From Gammaproteobacteria bacterium (GTDB lineage Bacteria > Pseudomonadota > Gammaproteobacteria > Enterobacterales > Alteromonadaceae), in the NCBI GenBank assembly GCA_018826295.1, contig JAHJZX010000037.1:62001-126000 (forward strand): DNA of 64,000 nucleotides. Reading direction: 5' to 3'. Positions 16,821-26,099 of the stretch are shown in pieces. The position numbers were made by a program, and so were the translations under genes. Position 1 is the stretch's first letter. Every line of letters starts with the position of its first letter. The notes under the pieces are model-generated. The model was not told the DNA's origin. It did not search any database and was given only the letters and a program-made list of their open reading frames with translations.

Positions 16821-18710
16821 TCAATTCAGCTGATTGTTGCTCAGGTCTGCATCGGCCAGCAGCTGTAGCTCTGTCCTTAACAGCTTAGCCGCCGGGCGCG
16901 GTATGCGAACACTGGTTTGCTGGTTATCTAACCGCCATATATCGACCGGCAGATGCCGCTCAACCGTGCTGCCATCGGCAAAGCTTAGCCTAAGCGTAAA
17001 CGGCATTACGATGCCACCGCGATTGTCGATACTGATAGTCAGCATGTCGCCCTGCTCGCTAATACCAGCCAGCGCTAAATCAACATGCTTGTTGCTGTAA
17101 AACCAGCCGCGCCAGAACCAATGTAAATCCAGCCCGGTTTTGGCATGGAAAAAGCGGATAATATCGGCAAACTGCGCCCTTTTACCGCGCCAGTGGTGGA
17201 CAAAATCACTTAAGGTTGCATCAAACAATTCAGGCCCGATAAGGTGCTGGCGTAAGATCACCCAGGCCACCGCCGGCACATGGTAGTGCGAGTCGAGCTT
17301 GGCACTAAAATGGTCAGCACGCCTAACCGGTGCCGCATAACTGCTTTTATGCATCACCACGCCTACCTCGCCTGGGTCGCCATAAAAGCTTTGAAAATCC
17401 GTGCTCCAGCGCTGCTCCAGTAAATAGGACAAAAAGCTGACCATACCTTCATCAAAAAAGCCTTCCTGCCGCTCATCAGTATTGACCAGCATCGGAAAAT
17501 AGCTGTGCGCCACTTCATGCATAATGCCGCCGAGCACATCATGCTTTTCGGTGCGGCTGTATGCCGGTGCCGGGCCATTAATTGCGGCATTTGGGCCGCG
17601 AAAGCCAACAAAGGTGATACCCGGATATTCCATACCAATACCGGCAATATTTACCACGTTCATCGCAGTAAACGGAAAATCACCGAAATACTGCGCTAAT
17701 TGCTGCACTGAATGCCTGGTACTGGCCAGCGAATATTTATGCCACAGCCAGCGGCCGTTATCCGGATAAGCCACATTTAGCCTGTGCCAGCGCCCGTTCA
17801 GCTTAAGCTGCTGAGTCTGCCAGATCAGCTTGTTGCCGGCGGCAAAGGCCACGTCACGCACCTTGTTGGCGCTAAACTGCCAGCTTTTTTTGCCTGAGCT
17901 CGCGCTGTTATTGCCAGCGTTAGCCGCACTCTCAGGCAATACCAGCTGTGCAGTGTCTTGTTGCTGCCAGGCCTGATATTGCGTGGTACTTAATACCTGT
18001 CTGGCATTTTGCAGCTCACCGCTGGCCAGCACCAAATAGCCGTCTGGCACGGTGATATTCAGCTGATAATCGCCCAGTTCGGTAGCAAATTCGGCATCTT
18101 TAATAAAAGGGCTAAGTGCCCAGCCGCTGTCGGTAAAGGCCACTGCGCGTGGGAACCATAGCGCTACGCCAAATAGCTTGCTGTCATCGCTGAAACGCTC
18201 TACTCCGGCGCGCGGCCGGCGCGGATCGGTTCGCTCAGGCAGCTGTAACTGCCAGCTCACGTGTAATTTGATGCTGGCACCGGCAGCCAGTGGCTTGGGC
18301 AGGCTTACACGGTAAAAGGTATCCTGACGTAGCAGAGGCAACGGTTTTTTTGCAGCGAAAAATTCAATCTGAGTAACACCGGCGCTAGCCAGGCCTTCGC
18401 CATGCAAGGCGGTGCTAATACTGTCGGGCAAAAAGCGGTTTAGCGGCAGTTCAAACCAAAGCTCGGTTAAAGGTTGTGGTGAGTTATTCTGATACTGAAT
18501 ATCGGCGCTGGCATTAAGCGTGGCTGTATCTGGCAGCAGCTCGGCCTGAATGCGGTAATTGACCTGCTGTTGCCAGTATTGTGCTGCAGGCACACCAAGG
18601 CTGCTACTGCCCGGCGGTAAGGGTAGCGGCAAAGGGGCAAATAGATCGGCCAGAGCAGAAAATGCAGTGCCAAGTGCGAGCATAGCACTGAGTAATAGCC
18701 GGTTTTTCAT
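16821..18710 (-). CDS. Exported M1-family metallopeptidase
   Basis: A 629-residue secreted protein (signal peptide ending FSALA) with the M1 aminopeptidase core: GMEYP in the substrate-binding GxMEN position, then the zinc motif HEVAH at residues 398-402 with the third ligand Glu 19 residues later (FFDEG). N-terminal residues 50-250 form the expected beta-saddle. Family members remove N-terminal residues from peptides. It is the last gene of a five-gene minus-strand operon (lipoprotein, aldehyde dehydrogenase, ureohydrolase, LuxR, M1), starting 9 bp past the luxR stop with a strong AAGGAG. This suggests peptide-derived substrates feed the operon. Confidence 0.85.
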   Translation of the reverse strand: MKNRLLLSAMLALGTAFSALADLFAPLPLPLPPGSSSLGVPAAQYWQQQVNYRIQAELLPDTATLNASADIQYQNNSPQPLTELWFELPLNRFLPDSISTALHGEGLASAGVTQIEFFAAKKPLPLLRQDTFYRVSLPKPLAAGASIKLHVSWQLQLPERTDPRRPRAGVERFSDDSKLFGVALWFPRAVAFTDSGWALSPFIKDAEFATELGDYQLNITVPDGYLVLASGELQNARQVLSTTQYQAWQQQDTAQLVLPESAANAGNNSASSGKKSWQFSANKVRDVAFAAGNKLIWQTQQLKLNGRWHRLNVAYPDNGRWLWHKYSLASTRHSVQQLAQYFGDFPFTAMNVVNIAGIGMEYPGITFVGFRGPNAAINGPAPAYSRTEKHDVLGGIMHEVAHSYFPMLVNTDERQEGFFDEGMVSFLSYLLEQRWSTDFQSFYGDPGEVGVVMHKSSYAAPVRRADHFSAKLDSHYHVPAVAWVILRQHLIGPELFDATLSDFVHHWRGKRAQFADIIRFFHAKTGLDLHWFWRGWFYSNKHVDLALAGISEQGDMLTISIDNRGGIVMPFTLRLSFADGSTVERHLPVDIWRLDNQQTSVRIPRPAAKLLRTELQLLADADLSNNQLN

Positions 18711-18719
18711 TAACTCTCC

Positions 18720-19565
18720 TTACCCCGTACGCTTTAGCTCTACTGCGGCAGCTACCGGCAGTAGCGGGTCGCGCAGCACCGGTGCTTCTGAGTTGGCCAG
18801 CAGTTCAATAAACAACGCCAGCAACTCAGGATGCGAGCTGATGCCAAGCTTAGCGTACAGGTTTTTACGGTGCATTTTCACCGTTTCCAACCCCAGCTTT
18901 AGCTGGCGGGCAATGGCTTTAACGCAATGGCCCTCCAGCATTAAATTCAGCACATCACGCTCACGTGTGGTGCACACTTCACTGCCAAAGCAGCGCTGAA
19001 AATCATCCACCAGATAACCGGTAGCGTAAGATCTTGGCTCGTCGGCATGACACAATTGCTGATGCTGCAGCACCAGCTGCTCGACCATACAAAACAACGC
19101 CTGCCACTGCGCAATCACCTCCAGCCGGAACAGCTCACTGCCGGCAATTTGCGCCAGTTCAATATGTACAAAGCCCTGATGTAAGCCAAGCGGAATAATA
19201 AAGCCAACTTCATCCTGAATTTTCAGATGGCGAAAATAGCTGTTGTAGTACTGTTCAAACTCGGCGTAGTTTTCCGGCGCGATATCACTTAAGCGCCACA
19301 CGCCTTTATGGCTGCCGCGTAACCCAAGACGGTAAAACGGATCCAGCACATAGGCCGATTTTAAATACAGGCCAAAGTTGTCACCGGGCAAGGGTGCACG
19401 CTGATATAACAATTGTGGCGGCTGGGCCGGGCGAAACAACAGCACTACGCATTCATCGGCATGCTGCAGCTGACCCAGCAGCTGACACAGCGCCGGGTAA
19501 AACCGCTCGCTGCCCTGGCTTTGCTGCACCCGCAGCAGCTGTTCACTCCAGTTCGCCAGTTGCAT
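18720..19565 (-). CDS. LuxR-type HTH transcriptional regulator
   Basis: A 281-residue regulator with a C-terminal LuxR/FixJ helix-turn-helix (TTRERDVLNLMLEGHCVKAI, then LGLETVKMHRKNLYAKLG, residues about 197-255). The N-terminal 180 residues are a sensor-like domain without a phosphoacceptor pattern or convincing autoinducer-binding residues. Translation starts three bases after the ureohydrolase stop, so it is cotranscribed with the genes it probably controls. Ligand unknown; a metabolite of the operon is likely. Confidence 0.8.
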   Translation of the reverse strand: MQLANWSEQLLRVQQSQGSERFYPALCQLLGQLQHADECVVLLFRPAQPPQLLYQRAPLPGDNFGLYLKSAYVLDPFYRLGLRGSHKGVWRLSDIAPENYAEFEQYYNSYFRHLKIQDEVGFIIPLGLHQGFVHIELAQIAGSELFRLEVIAQWQALFCMVEQLVLQHQQLCHADEPRSYATGYLVDDFQRCFGSEVCTTRERDVLNLMLEGHCVKAIARQLKLGLETVKMHRKNLYAKLGISSHPELLALFIELLANSEAPVLRDPLLPVAAAVELKRTG

Positions 19566-19568
19566 TAT

Positions 19569-20540
19569 TTAGCCGCCACCGGCTGCACGATAGCTAACGC
19601 CGGGCAGCACACAAAGCATTTCATAGACTAAGTTGGCCGCCAGCAGCGCCGTATTACCCGTAGTGTCATAAGGCGGTGACACCTCAACCAGATCGCCACC
19701 GACCAGATTCAGGCCTTTAGTGCCACGGATAATCTGCAAGGCCTGCGGCACCGTTAAACCGGCAATTTCGACAGTACCTGTACCAGGCGCATAGGCCGGA
19801 TCAATACCGTCGATATCAAACGAAATATAACAAGGCGTATCGCCGATAGTCTGGCGCACCTGTGCCATTAATGTCTCCAGCGACTTACCCCAACAGTCTT
19901 CTGCGGTAACCACGGTAAACCCCTGCTGGCGCGGCCAGTCAAAATCATCCGCGGCATAGCCGGTGCCGCGCAGGCCAATCTGAAACACCTTATCGCCCTG
20001 CAGCAAGCCCTCTTCCACCGCCCGGCGAAACGGCGTGCCATGGGCTATCGGCTCGCCGAACATATGCTCGTTGACATCGGCGTGGGCATCGACATGTACC
20101 AGTGCCAGCGGGCCATGTTGCGCCGCCAGCGCCCGTAGTATCGGCAGCACTATGGTATGATCGCCACCCAGCGTCAGTGGCAGCACGCCGGCTGCGGTAA
20201 GCTGGCGGTAATGCTGCTCGATAATGTTGATGCTTTTGCTCAGGTTAAAGGTGTTAATGGCCACATCACCCAGATCAGCAACTTGCAGTGAATCAAAAGG
20301 CGCAGCCCGGGTAGCCATATTGTACGGCCGTAACATACGTGACTCGTCACGAATTTGCCGTGGTGCCAGCCGGGCACCGGGCCGGTTAGAGGTGCCGATG
20401 TCAAAGGGCACGCCAATAATGCCAACATCAATACCGCTAAGCTCTGTCGCCGTAGGCAGGCGCATAAAGGTTGCCGGCCCACCAAAGCGCGGCATCTCAT
20501 TACCGCCAAGCGGTTGGTTTAACACCTTGCCCGAGTTCAT
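19569..20540 (-). CDS. gbuA: Ureohydrolase, guanidinobutyrase-like (agmatinase family)
   Basis: A 323-residue manganese ureohydrolase with all metal motifs: GGDHTI, DAHADVN and SFDIDGIDP. The N-terminus (NQPLGGNEMPRFGG) and the C-terminus (VSPPYDTTGNTALLAANL, YEMLCVLPGV) closely resemble Pseudomonas guanidinobutyrase GbuA rather than E. coli agmatinase SpeB. Predicted reaction: 4-guanidinobutyrate + water to 4-aminobutyrate + urea. Its ATG overlaps the aldehyde dehydrogenase stop by four bases. Agmatine or guanidinopropionate remain possible substrates. Confidence 0.8.
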   Translation of the reverse strand: MNSGKVLNQPLGGNEMPRFGGPATFMRLPTATELSGIDVGIIGVPFDIGTSNRPGARLAPRQIRDESRMLRPYNMATRAAPFDSLQVADLGDVAINTFNLSKSINIIEQHYRQLTAAGVLPLTLGGDHTIVLPILRALAAQHGPLALVHVDAHADVNEHMFGEPIAHGTPFRRAVEEGLLQGDKVFQIGLRGTGYAADDFDWPRQQGFTVVTAEDCWGKSLETLMAQVRQTIGDTPCYISFDIDGIDPAYAPGTGTVEIAGLTVPQALQIIRGTKGLNLVGGDLVEVSPPYDTTGNTALLAANLVYEMLCVLPGVSYRAAGGG

Positions 20541-21976
20541 GCTGTGCCCTCAGTGACAATGGCTTTCAGCTCCAGGTATTCTTCTACGCCTTTTAAGCCC
20601 AGCTCGCGGCCATTGCCGCTTTGTTTATAGCCACCAAAAGGCGCAGCGTTATGCCAGGGAGCGGCATTAATAAAGATAAGCCCGGCGCGGATACCCTCTG
20701 CCAGACGCTGTGCGGTAGCCTCATCATCTGCCCAAACCCGGCCACTCAGACCAAAAGGCGAGTCATTAGCAATACGCAAGGCATCGGCTTCATCCTGATA
20801 AGGTAAAATACACAGCACCGGGCCGAAAATTTCCTCACGGGCGATCTGCATCTGGTTATGTACATTGGCAAACACCGTGGGCCGCAGGTAATAGCCGGCG
20901 CCAAGTTCAGGCAGCGGTTCAGCGCCACCGGCCACCAGCTCTGCGCCCTCTGCCAGCCCCAGTTCAATATAACGCTGCACGCTCTGATACTGAGCTGCGC
21001 TTATCAACGGGCCTAAAAATACACCGTCCTGATGCGGCTCACCCAGTGTCAGGCTGTTAGCATGGGCGGCAGCAATAGCGACCGCATCGGCATACTGGCT
21101 GTGATGCACCAGCATACGGCTAAGCGCCGTACAGGTTTGGCCCGAGTTGGCCATTACATCTTCTACCCCCAGCTTTACCGCTGCGCTAAGCTGCTCAGTC
21201 GGGCTGATAATAAAGGCCGACTTACCGCCCAGCTCTAAACAAACCCGCTTAACCGAAGCTGCCGCTTGCTGCTGAATATGGCGGCCAATTTCAGTCGAGC
21301 CGGTAAAGGACACGCAATCAATATCGGCATGCGTTGATAAAATATCACCAATCTGGCTGCCACTGCCCAGCACCAGATTAAACACACCGGCTGGCAAACC
21401 GGCGGCATCGGCAGCCATCGCCACACAAAGCGCCGTTTTTGGCGTTAGCTCAGCAGGTTTTAATACTACAGTACAGCCAGCTAATAACGCCGGTGCCAGC
21501 TTGGCAATAATTTGATGCAGTGGGTAATTCCACGGCGTGATCAGCGCACATACGCCCACCGGCTCTTTACGCAGTTTTAAGCGTGCATCCAGCTGCAGCT
21601 GCTCGTTTTCAAGCACCCGGGCATACTCCAGGTGCTTGGCAAAAGCGTCTAACGGGTCATCCACATGCACGTCGCGGGCAAACCATAGTGGTGCACCCAA
21701 TTCTGTCACCACGGCTTCGACCAGCTCGTCACGCCGTTGTTGTAGCTGCTGAATAAAAGCTGCCAGGTACTCAGCGCGCTGCACAAAGCTAAGTGCAGCC
21801 CAGGCCGGGAAGGCATGGCTGGCAGCCGATACCGCGTCATTTACCAGGCCGGCGTCGGCACGGGCAACACAGGCATAGGCTTCACCACTGGCCGGGTTAA
21901 CCAGCGTATGCCAGTCGGGCGCGGCAATAGTGCGCCACTGGCCATTTACATAATGCGCATTAATGCGTTGTAACAT
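20537..21976 (-). CDS. NAD(P)-dependent aldehyde dehydrogenase
   Basis: A 479-residue aldehyde dehydrogenase with PWNYPLHQ, FTGSTEIG, the catalytic Glu in LELGGKSA and the catalytic Cys in NSGQTCTA. Start at 21976 is preceded by AAGGAG and overlaps the lipoprotein gene by 17 bp. In this operon it would oxidise an aminoaldehyde or succinate semialdehyde arising from guanidino compounds, GABA or polyamines. Sequence alone does not fix the substrate. Confidence 0.85.
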   Translation of the reverse strand: MLQRINAHYVNGQWRTIAAPDWHTLVNPASGEAYACVARADAGLVNDAVSAASHAFPAWAALSFVQRAEYLAAFIQQLQQRRDELVEAVVTELGAPLWFARDVHVDDPLDAFAKHLEYARVLENEQLQLDARLKLRKEPVGVCALITPWNYPLHQIIAKLAPALLAGCTVVLKPAELTPKTALCVAMAADAAGLPAGVFNLVLGSGSQIGDILSTHADIDCVSFTGSTEIGRHIQQQAAASVKRVCLELGGKSAFIISPTEQLSAAVKLGVEDVMANSGQTCTALSRMLVHHSQYADAVAIAAAHANSLTLGEPHQDGVFLGPLISAAQYQSVQRYIELGLAEGAELVAGGAEPLPELGAGYYLRPTVFANVHNQMQIAREEIFGPVLCILPYQDEADALRIANDSPFGLSGRVWADDEATAQRLAEGIRAGLIFINAAPWHNAAPFGGYKQSGNGRELGLKGVEEYLELKAIVTEGTA

Positions 21977-22877
21977 AAGAAAGCTCCTTGCAGCTTGGCA
22001 GGCCATAGCCTTGCAGGCAGGCCCATTCGGTCATGGCATCGGCTATAGCATCAAACAGTGGCGCGGCCCATTGCCGGCCGTTTTCAATGCTGCCGGCCTG
22101 TTCAACAATATCTATTGCGCGGCTGACTTCCATAATGCTAACAGTGGCGCCATAGCCGGCGGCACGCTCAATCAACGGATGCCAGGCAGCTGAGGAGCCC
22201 TCGACATCCGAATGGCCTCCACGTACCCGGGCGCCCTGATTGCCCAAGCCAACCTGCTGATAAAACGGCGCGATATGGCGCTGTATCAGTGCTTCCCACT
22301 GAAGATTGCGTGGGTTAGTGCCGGTGACCAGCATTTGCGCACCCGGTAGCGGATTTTGCACATTAGGATTATGCGCATCGGCGGTTAGCAGCACGGTTTG
22401 CACATGCGGGTTACCCTTGTGAATAGCGGCGATGTAATGCTCAAACGCCTGATAACCATCCAGGTTTTCGCCGTAGTATTGAATGCTGGGCGTCAGCACA
22501 AAAAAGCCTTGCTGCCGTAAACGCCAGGCCATCTCCTGCTGGGTGATGTCATTCCACTGCTTGCCGACATTGCGGCCATTAACCGCTGCGCCCGGCATCA
22601 TCTTGCCTTCTGTCGTATATTGCTGCGGAATTATCGCAATAGGCGCTTTGGTATCGATACGAATGGCGGCCACATCGGCCACTGTCCAGTTTTTACCGCT
22701 GTAGTTAAAACGCACCCGGTGCGTACCCTCACCCCGGTCAAACTGATAATCGGTGTTCTGATCCAGTTGAATAAAGTTTGCTGCTGCCGTTTGCTCTGGC
22801 AGCGCTGGCATTACAGACTTAGTGCCGCTACTGCAGGCGGTTAACAAGCTAACGAGCAATAGAGAATAGACTCGCAT
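21960..22877 (-). CDS. Lipoprotein of unknown function heading the ureohydrolase operon
   Basis: A 305-residue protein starting at 22877 (AAAGGA upstream) with a lipoprotein signal (MRVYSLLLVSLLTAC) that anchors it to a membrane. The mature part contains IIPQQY, NGRNVGKQWND, a TADAHNPN segment and RGGHSDVEGSSAAWHP, with several His/Asp residues that could bind metal. I do not recognise the family; an amidohydrolase or N-acetylmuramoyl amidase-like fold is possible. As the first gene, it may deliver the substrate used by the enzymes behind it. Confidence 0.6.
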   Translation of the reverse strand: MRVYSLLLVSLLTACSSGTKSVMPALPEQTAAANFIQLDQNTDYQFDRGEGTHRVRFNYSGKNWTVADVAAIRIDTKAPIAIIPQQYTTEGKMMPGAAVNGRNVGKQWNDITQQEMAWRLRQQGFFVLTPSIQYYGENLDGYQAFEHYIAAIHKGNPHVQTVLLTADAHNPNVQNPLPGAQMLVTGTNPRNLQWEALIQRHIAPFYQQVGLGNQGARVRGGHSDVEGSSAAWHPLIERAAGYGATVSIMEVSRAIDIVEQAGSIENGRQWAAPLFDAIADAMTEWACLQGYGLPSCKELSYVTTH

Positions 22878-23097
22878 AAGGCGTCCTTTTTGCGCTAATT
22901 TCAACCGATGCTAGCAGTGGCCGTTGGCACTGGCATGTTAGTAACTATCGGTTTACACGATATGTCAGGCACCAACAAAAACCGGCTTGCTGGCGCTTAA
23001 ACCCGGCCGCATCCATAGCGTAAACCGATGGTTATTCATTTTCTGCTTGTTCAGGCTGTGCGCACAATGGCGTATTATTTATTGCCGGAGTTTGCCC

Positions 23098-24522
23098 TTG
23101 AGCCCACTTTATCTGCCCCTGACCGAGCAATTGCGCCAGTTTAACAGTGGCCAGTTATCGCCCGTGACGTTAATGCAGCAAAGCCTTCAGCGTATTGCCC
23201 GGCATAACCCGGCGTTAAATGCCTTTAACTTTGTGTTTGCCGATACAGCACTGGCGCAGGCAGAGCAAGCGGCAATGGCTTACCAGCAAGGCTCAGCCGG
23301 GCCACTTTCTGGCTTGCCGCTGGCGATTAAAGATGAAACCTATATCAAGGGGCAAATAACCACTAATGGCTCACGCTGCCTGGCGGATTTTGTCGCCAAA
23401 GAAACCGATCCGGCGGCGCAGCGCTTGCTGGATGCCGGCGCTATTGTACTTGGCCGCACTACTACACCGGAGTTTTCCACTTCAGCGGTTACCTGGTCAG
23501 ATTTATGGGGGGTTAGCCGCAACCCATGGAATGCTGATATCACCTGTGGTGGCTCGTCCGGCGGCTCAGCAATAGCTGTGGCCAGTGGCATGGCCAGCTT
23601 TGCCAATGCTACCGATATTGGTGGTTCGGTGCGCATTCCGGCGGCGTTTTGTGGCCTGTATGGCTATAAGCCACCGCATGGCCGGGTGGCCGAGATCAGC
23701 CCTTACAACATCGATTTGTATTGCCATCACAGCATTTTAACCCGCAGCCTGGCTGACTTACGCTATGTTTACCCCTTGCTGCGCGGCGCTGACTGGCGCG
23801 ATTCTCATTCGTTTATCCCGGATACCAACCCCGATCTGGCTCCACGCAAACCGGTTAAGCAACTAAAAATCGCCGTCTGTGCGCATTTAGGTTTTTACCC
23901 GCTGGCAACCGATATTAAGCGCGAATTGCAGCGCAGCGTCGACGCATTACGTGCACAAGGCTTGCAGGTGGATGAGGTTGAACTTGACTGGGACGAGCGC
24001 GTAATCGACACCGCCAAAATTCAGCAGCGCGCGCTGATGGGGTTATTGTTAAGGCGGCAGTTTGGTAAGCCGCAGCAGCGCGCTATGATGACACCCTATA
24101 TGCAGCAGTATCTGGCGCAGGTAGATAGCTTAACGCCGGAGCAAATGCTGGATGCCAACTTATATCTGTGCCAGATGTGGGACGCGCTGGCAAAGGTGTT
24201 TAAACACTATGACTTGCTGCTGTGCCCGACGGTCGCCACCAGCGATATCCGGCCAGACTTTGACTATAGCCAGCATCAGGTGAGTGTTGATGGTAAGCCG
24301 GTCGATGCCAATAAAGGCTGGTTTATGACCTACCCGTTTAACAGCTTAAGCCAGTGCCCGGTGCTGGCCATGCCGAACGGCTTTTGTGATAACGGCGTGC
24401 CCAGCTCGGTGCAGATTGTTGGTCAACCGTATCAGGAAGGCGATGTATTTGCCGTGGCGCAACTGCTGGCAGATACCGTGGCAAAGGACTTCTATCAGTC
24501 GGTGCTGCCGCCGTTAAACTAA
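23098..24522 (+). CDS. Amidase signature family enzyme
   Basis: A 474-residue amidase. I take the TTG at 23098 as start because CCGGAG lies seven bases upstream and the product then begins MSPLYLPLTEQL; the longer ATG frame adds an unlikely hydrophobic leader. The Ser-cisSer-Lys machinery is intact: IKDETY (Lys), GGSSGGSAIAVASG (cis-Ser) and ATDIGGSVRIPA (nucleophile Ser). Family members hydrolyse linear or aromatic amides. It lies 117 bp ahead of pxpA on the same strand and could supply amino acids or 5-oxoproline from an amide, but no specific substrate is visible. Confidence 0.8.
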   Translation: MSPLYLPLTEQLRQFNSGQLSPVTLMQQSLQRIARHNPALNAFNFVFADTALAQAEQAAMAYQQGSAGPLSGLPLAIKDETYIKGQITTNGSRCLADFVAKETDPAAQRLLDAGAIVLGRTTTPEFSTSAVTWSDLWGVSRNPWNADITCGGSSGGSAIAVASGMASFANATDIGGSVRIPAAFCGLYGYKPPHGRVAEISPYNIDLYCHHSILTRSLADLRYVYPLLRGADWRDSHSFIPDTNPDLAPRKPVKQLKIAVCAHLGFYPLATDIKRELQRSVDALRAQGLQVDEVELDWDERVIDTAKIQQRALMGLLLRRQFGKPQQRAMMTPYMQQYLAQVDSLTPEQMLDANLYLCQMWDALAKVFKHYDLLLCPTVATSDIRPDFDYSQHQVSVDGKPVDANKGWFMTYPFNSLSQCPVLAMPNGFCDNGVPSSVQIVGQPYQEGDVFAVAQLLADTVAKDFYQSVLPPLN

Positions 24523-24639
24523 GTAGCATACATAAACCAGACCTTAACGATGCGCTACCGAAATTGGTCGCATCCGACTAGACTATTACAAAATTAGTAA
24601 GCAACATGAATAAATTATTTCTGCAGTGGTGGTGCGGCA

Positions 24640-25365
24640 ATGAAATTAAATTGTGATCTGGGCGAAAGTTATGGCAGCTGGCAAATGGGGCTGGATAGCG
24701 ATGTGATGCCGCATATCGATATGGCCAATATTGCCTGTGGCTTTCATGCCGGTGATGCCGATGTGATAGCGCGCACCCTGACGCTGGCAAAACAGCATAG
24801 CGTAACCATTGGCGCTCACCCATCTTACCCCGATTTACAGGGCTTTGGCCGGCGCAGTATGGCACTGTCGCACAGTGAAATTGTTAACTGTATGCGCTAT
24901 CAGATTGCCGCGCTGGATGGCATGGCGTTAAGCGCAGGCGTAACGCTGAGTTACGTTAAGCCGCATGGCGCGCTATACAACGATATGATGGCCAAACCGG
25001 CGGTATTTAATGCCGTGCTTGAAGCCGTGGCCGGTTTTTACAAACCGTTAAAGCTAATGATTTTAGCCACGGCGCAGCAGCAAACGTTTGCAGAGCAAGC
25101 CAAGGCGCAGGACGTAGCACTGTTGTTTGAAGCCTTTGCCGACCGGCGCTACACCGACGAAGGCACACTAACGCCACGCAGCCAGGCCGGCGCTGTGTTA
25201 CATGGCGATGAGATGCTCTCTCAGGTCAGACAGTTGGTTAAGCACGGCAGTGTCACCACCGCTTCCGGCAAACAGCTGGCACTACAGGCAGACACGCTGT
25301 GCGTGCATGGTGATAACCAGGCGGCGATAGCTCAGGTGCAGCAAATACGGGCACTGTTGGTATGA
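24640..25365 (+). CDS. pxpA: 5-oxoprolinase subunit A (LamB/YcsF family)
   Basis: A 241-residue protein with the family signatures LNCDLGESYGSWQMG, ANIACGFHAGDADV, IGAHPSYPDLQGFGRR and VKPHGALYNDMM. With PxpB and PxpC it forms the ATP-dependent bacterial 5-oxoprolinase that opens pyroglutamate to glutamate. The genes pxpA-pxpB-pxpC are in the common order and overlap, so one complex is made from one mRNA. Confidence 0.92.
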   Translation: MKLNCDLGESYGSWQMGLDSDVMPHIDMANIACGFHAGDADVIARTLTLAKQHSVTIGAHPSYPDLQGFGRRSMALSHSEIVNCMRYQIAALDGMALSAGVTLSYVKPHGALYNDMMAKPAVFNAVLEAVAGFYKPLKLMILATAQQQTFAEQAKAQDVALLFEAFADRRYTDEGTLTPRSQAGAVLHGDEMLSQVRQLVKHGSVTTASGKQLALQADTLCVHGDNQAAIAQVQQIRALLV

Positions 25366-26099
25366 GCTCGGTTGGCATGAGCAAGCCACAGTATCAGCTG
25401 ACTATTGCCGGTGAAAATGCACTGATGCTGTATTTTGAGCAGCGCATCGACCCGGCTATTTCTGCACTGGTGCAGCAGGCGTGTGCGCTAATTAAAGCCG
25501 AGCTGGCCGATGATGTGGTCGATATCCTACCGTCCTATGCCTCTGTGTTGGTGATATATAACCCCTTTAGCACCGATTTATACCGGGTGCAGGCGCAGCT
25601 GCAGCATTGTCTGGCCCAGCTGCAAACTGGCGATAGTCATAGCGGCAAACTGGTTGAACTGCCGGTGTATTACAGTAAAGAATCCGGCCCGGATTTAGCC
25701 CTGATTGCCCAGACAAAAAATATCAGTATCGATGAAGTGATTAAGCGCCATCAGGCTATCAGTTACCGCGTGTACGCCATTGGATTCGCGCCCGGTTTTG
25801 CCTATTTAGGCGAGGTTGACCCACTGCTGCAAATGCCGCGATTAGCCACGCCGCGGGCCAAAGTACCGCGCGGCGCTGTCGCGATTGCCGACAGGCAAAC
25901 CGCGGTATATCCGGCGCCTTCTCCCGGCGGCTGGAACCTGATAGGCCTGTGCCCAACGCGGATGTTTAACCCGCAAGCCGAGCCCGCGATGCCGGTAGCA
26001 GTGGGTGATGAAGTGCGTTTTGTTGCGATAGATAAAGCCGAATTTATCCGCTTAGGTGGCGAGCTGCTAGACGCTGCGCCGACGGGAGCTAAGCCATGA
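25362..26099 (+). CDS. pxpB: 5-oxoprolinase subunit B
   Basis: A 245-residue subunit with the KipI-type signature: YAIGFAPGFAYLGE, TPRAKVPRGAVAIA, QTAVYPAPSPGGWNLIG. Its ATG overlaps the pxpA stop by four bases; a second ATG at 25377 (MSKPQYQL) is also possible. It pairs with PxpC to phosphorylate 5-oxoproline in the complex. Confidence 0.92.
   Translation: MSSVGMSKPQYQLTIAGENALMLYFEQRIDPAISALVQQACALIKAELADDVVDILPSYASVLVIYNPFSTDLYRVQAQLQHCLAQLQTGDSHSGKLVELPVYYSKESGPDLALIAQTKNISIDEVIKRHQAISYRVYAIGFAPGFAYLGEVDPLLQMPRLATPRAKVPRGAVAIADRQTAVYPAPSPGGWNLIGLCPTRMFNPQAEPAMPVAVGDEVRFVAIDKAEFIRLGGELLDAAPTGAKP

Noticed and set aside
20224-20556. 110-codon frame antisense to the ureohydrolase gene
   Set aside because: Shadow frame without a ribosome site; the minus-strand ureohydrolase has all metal-binding motifs.
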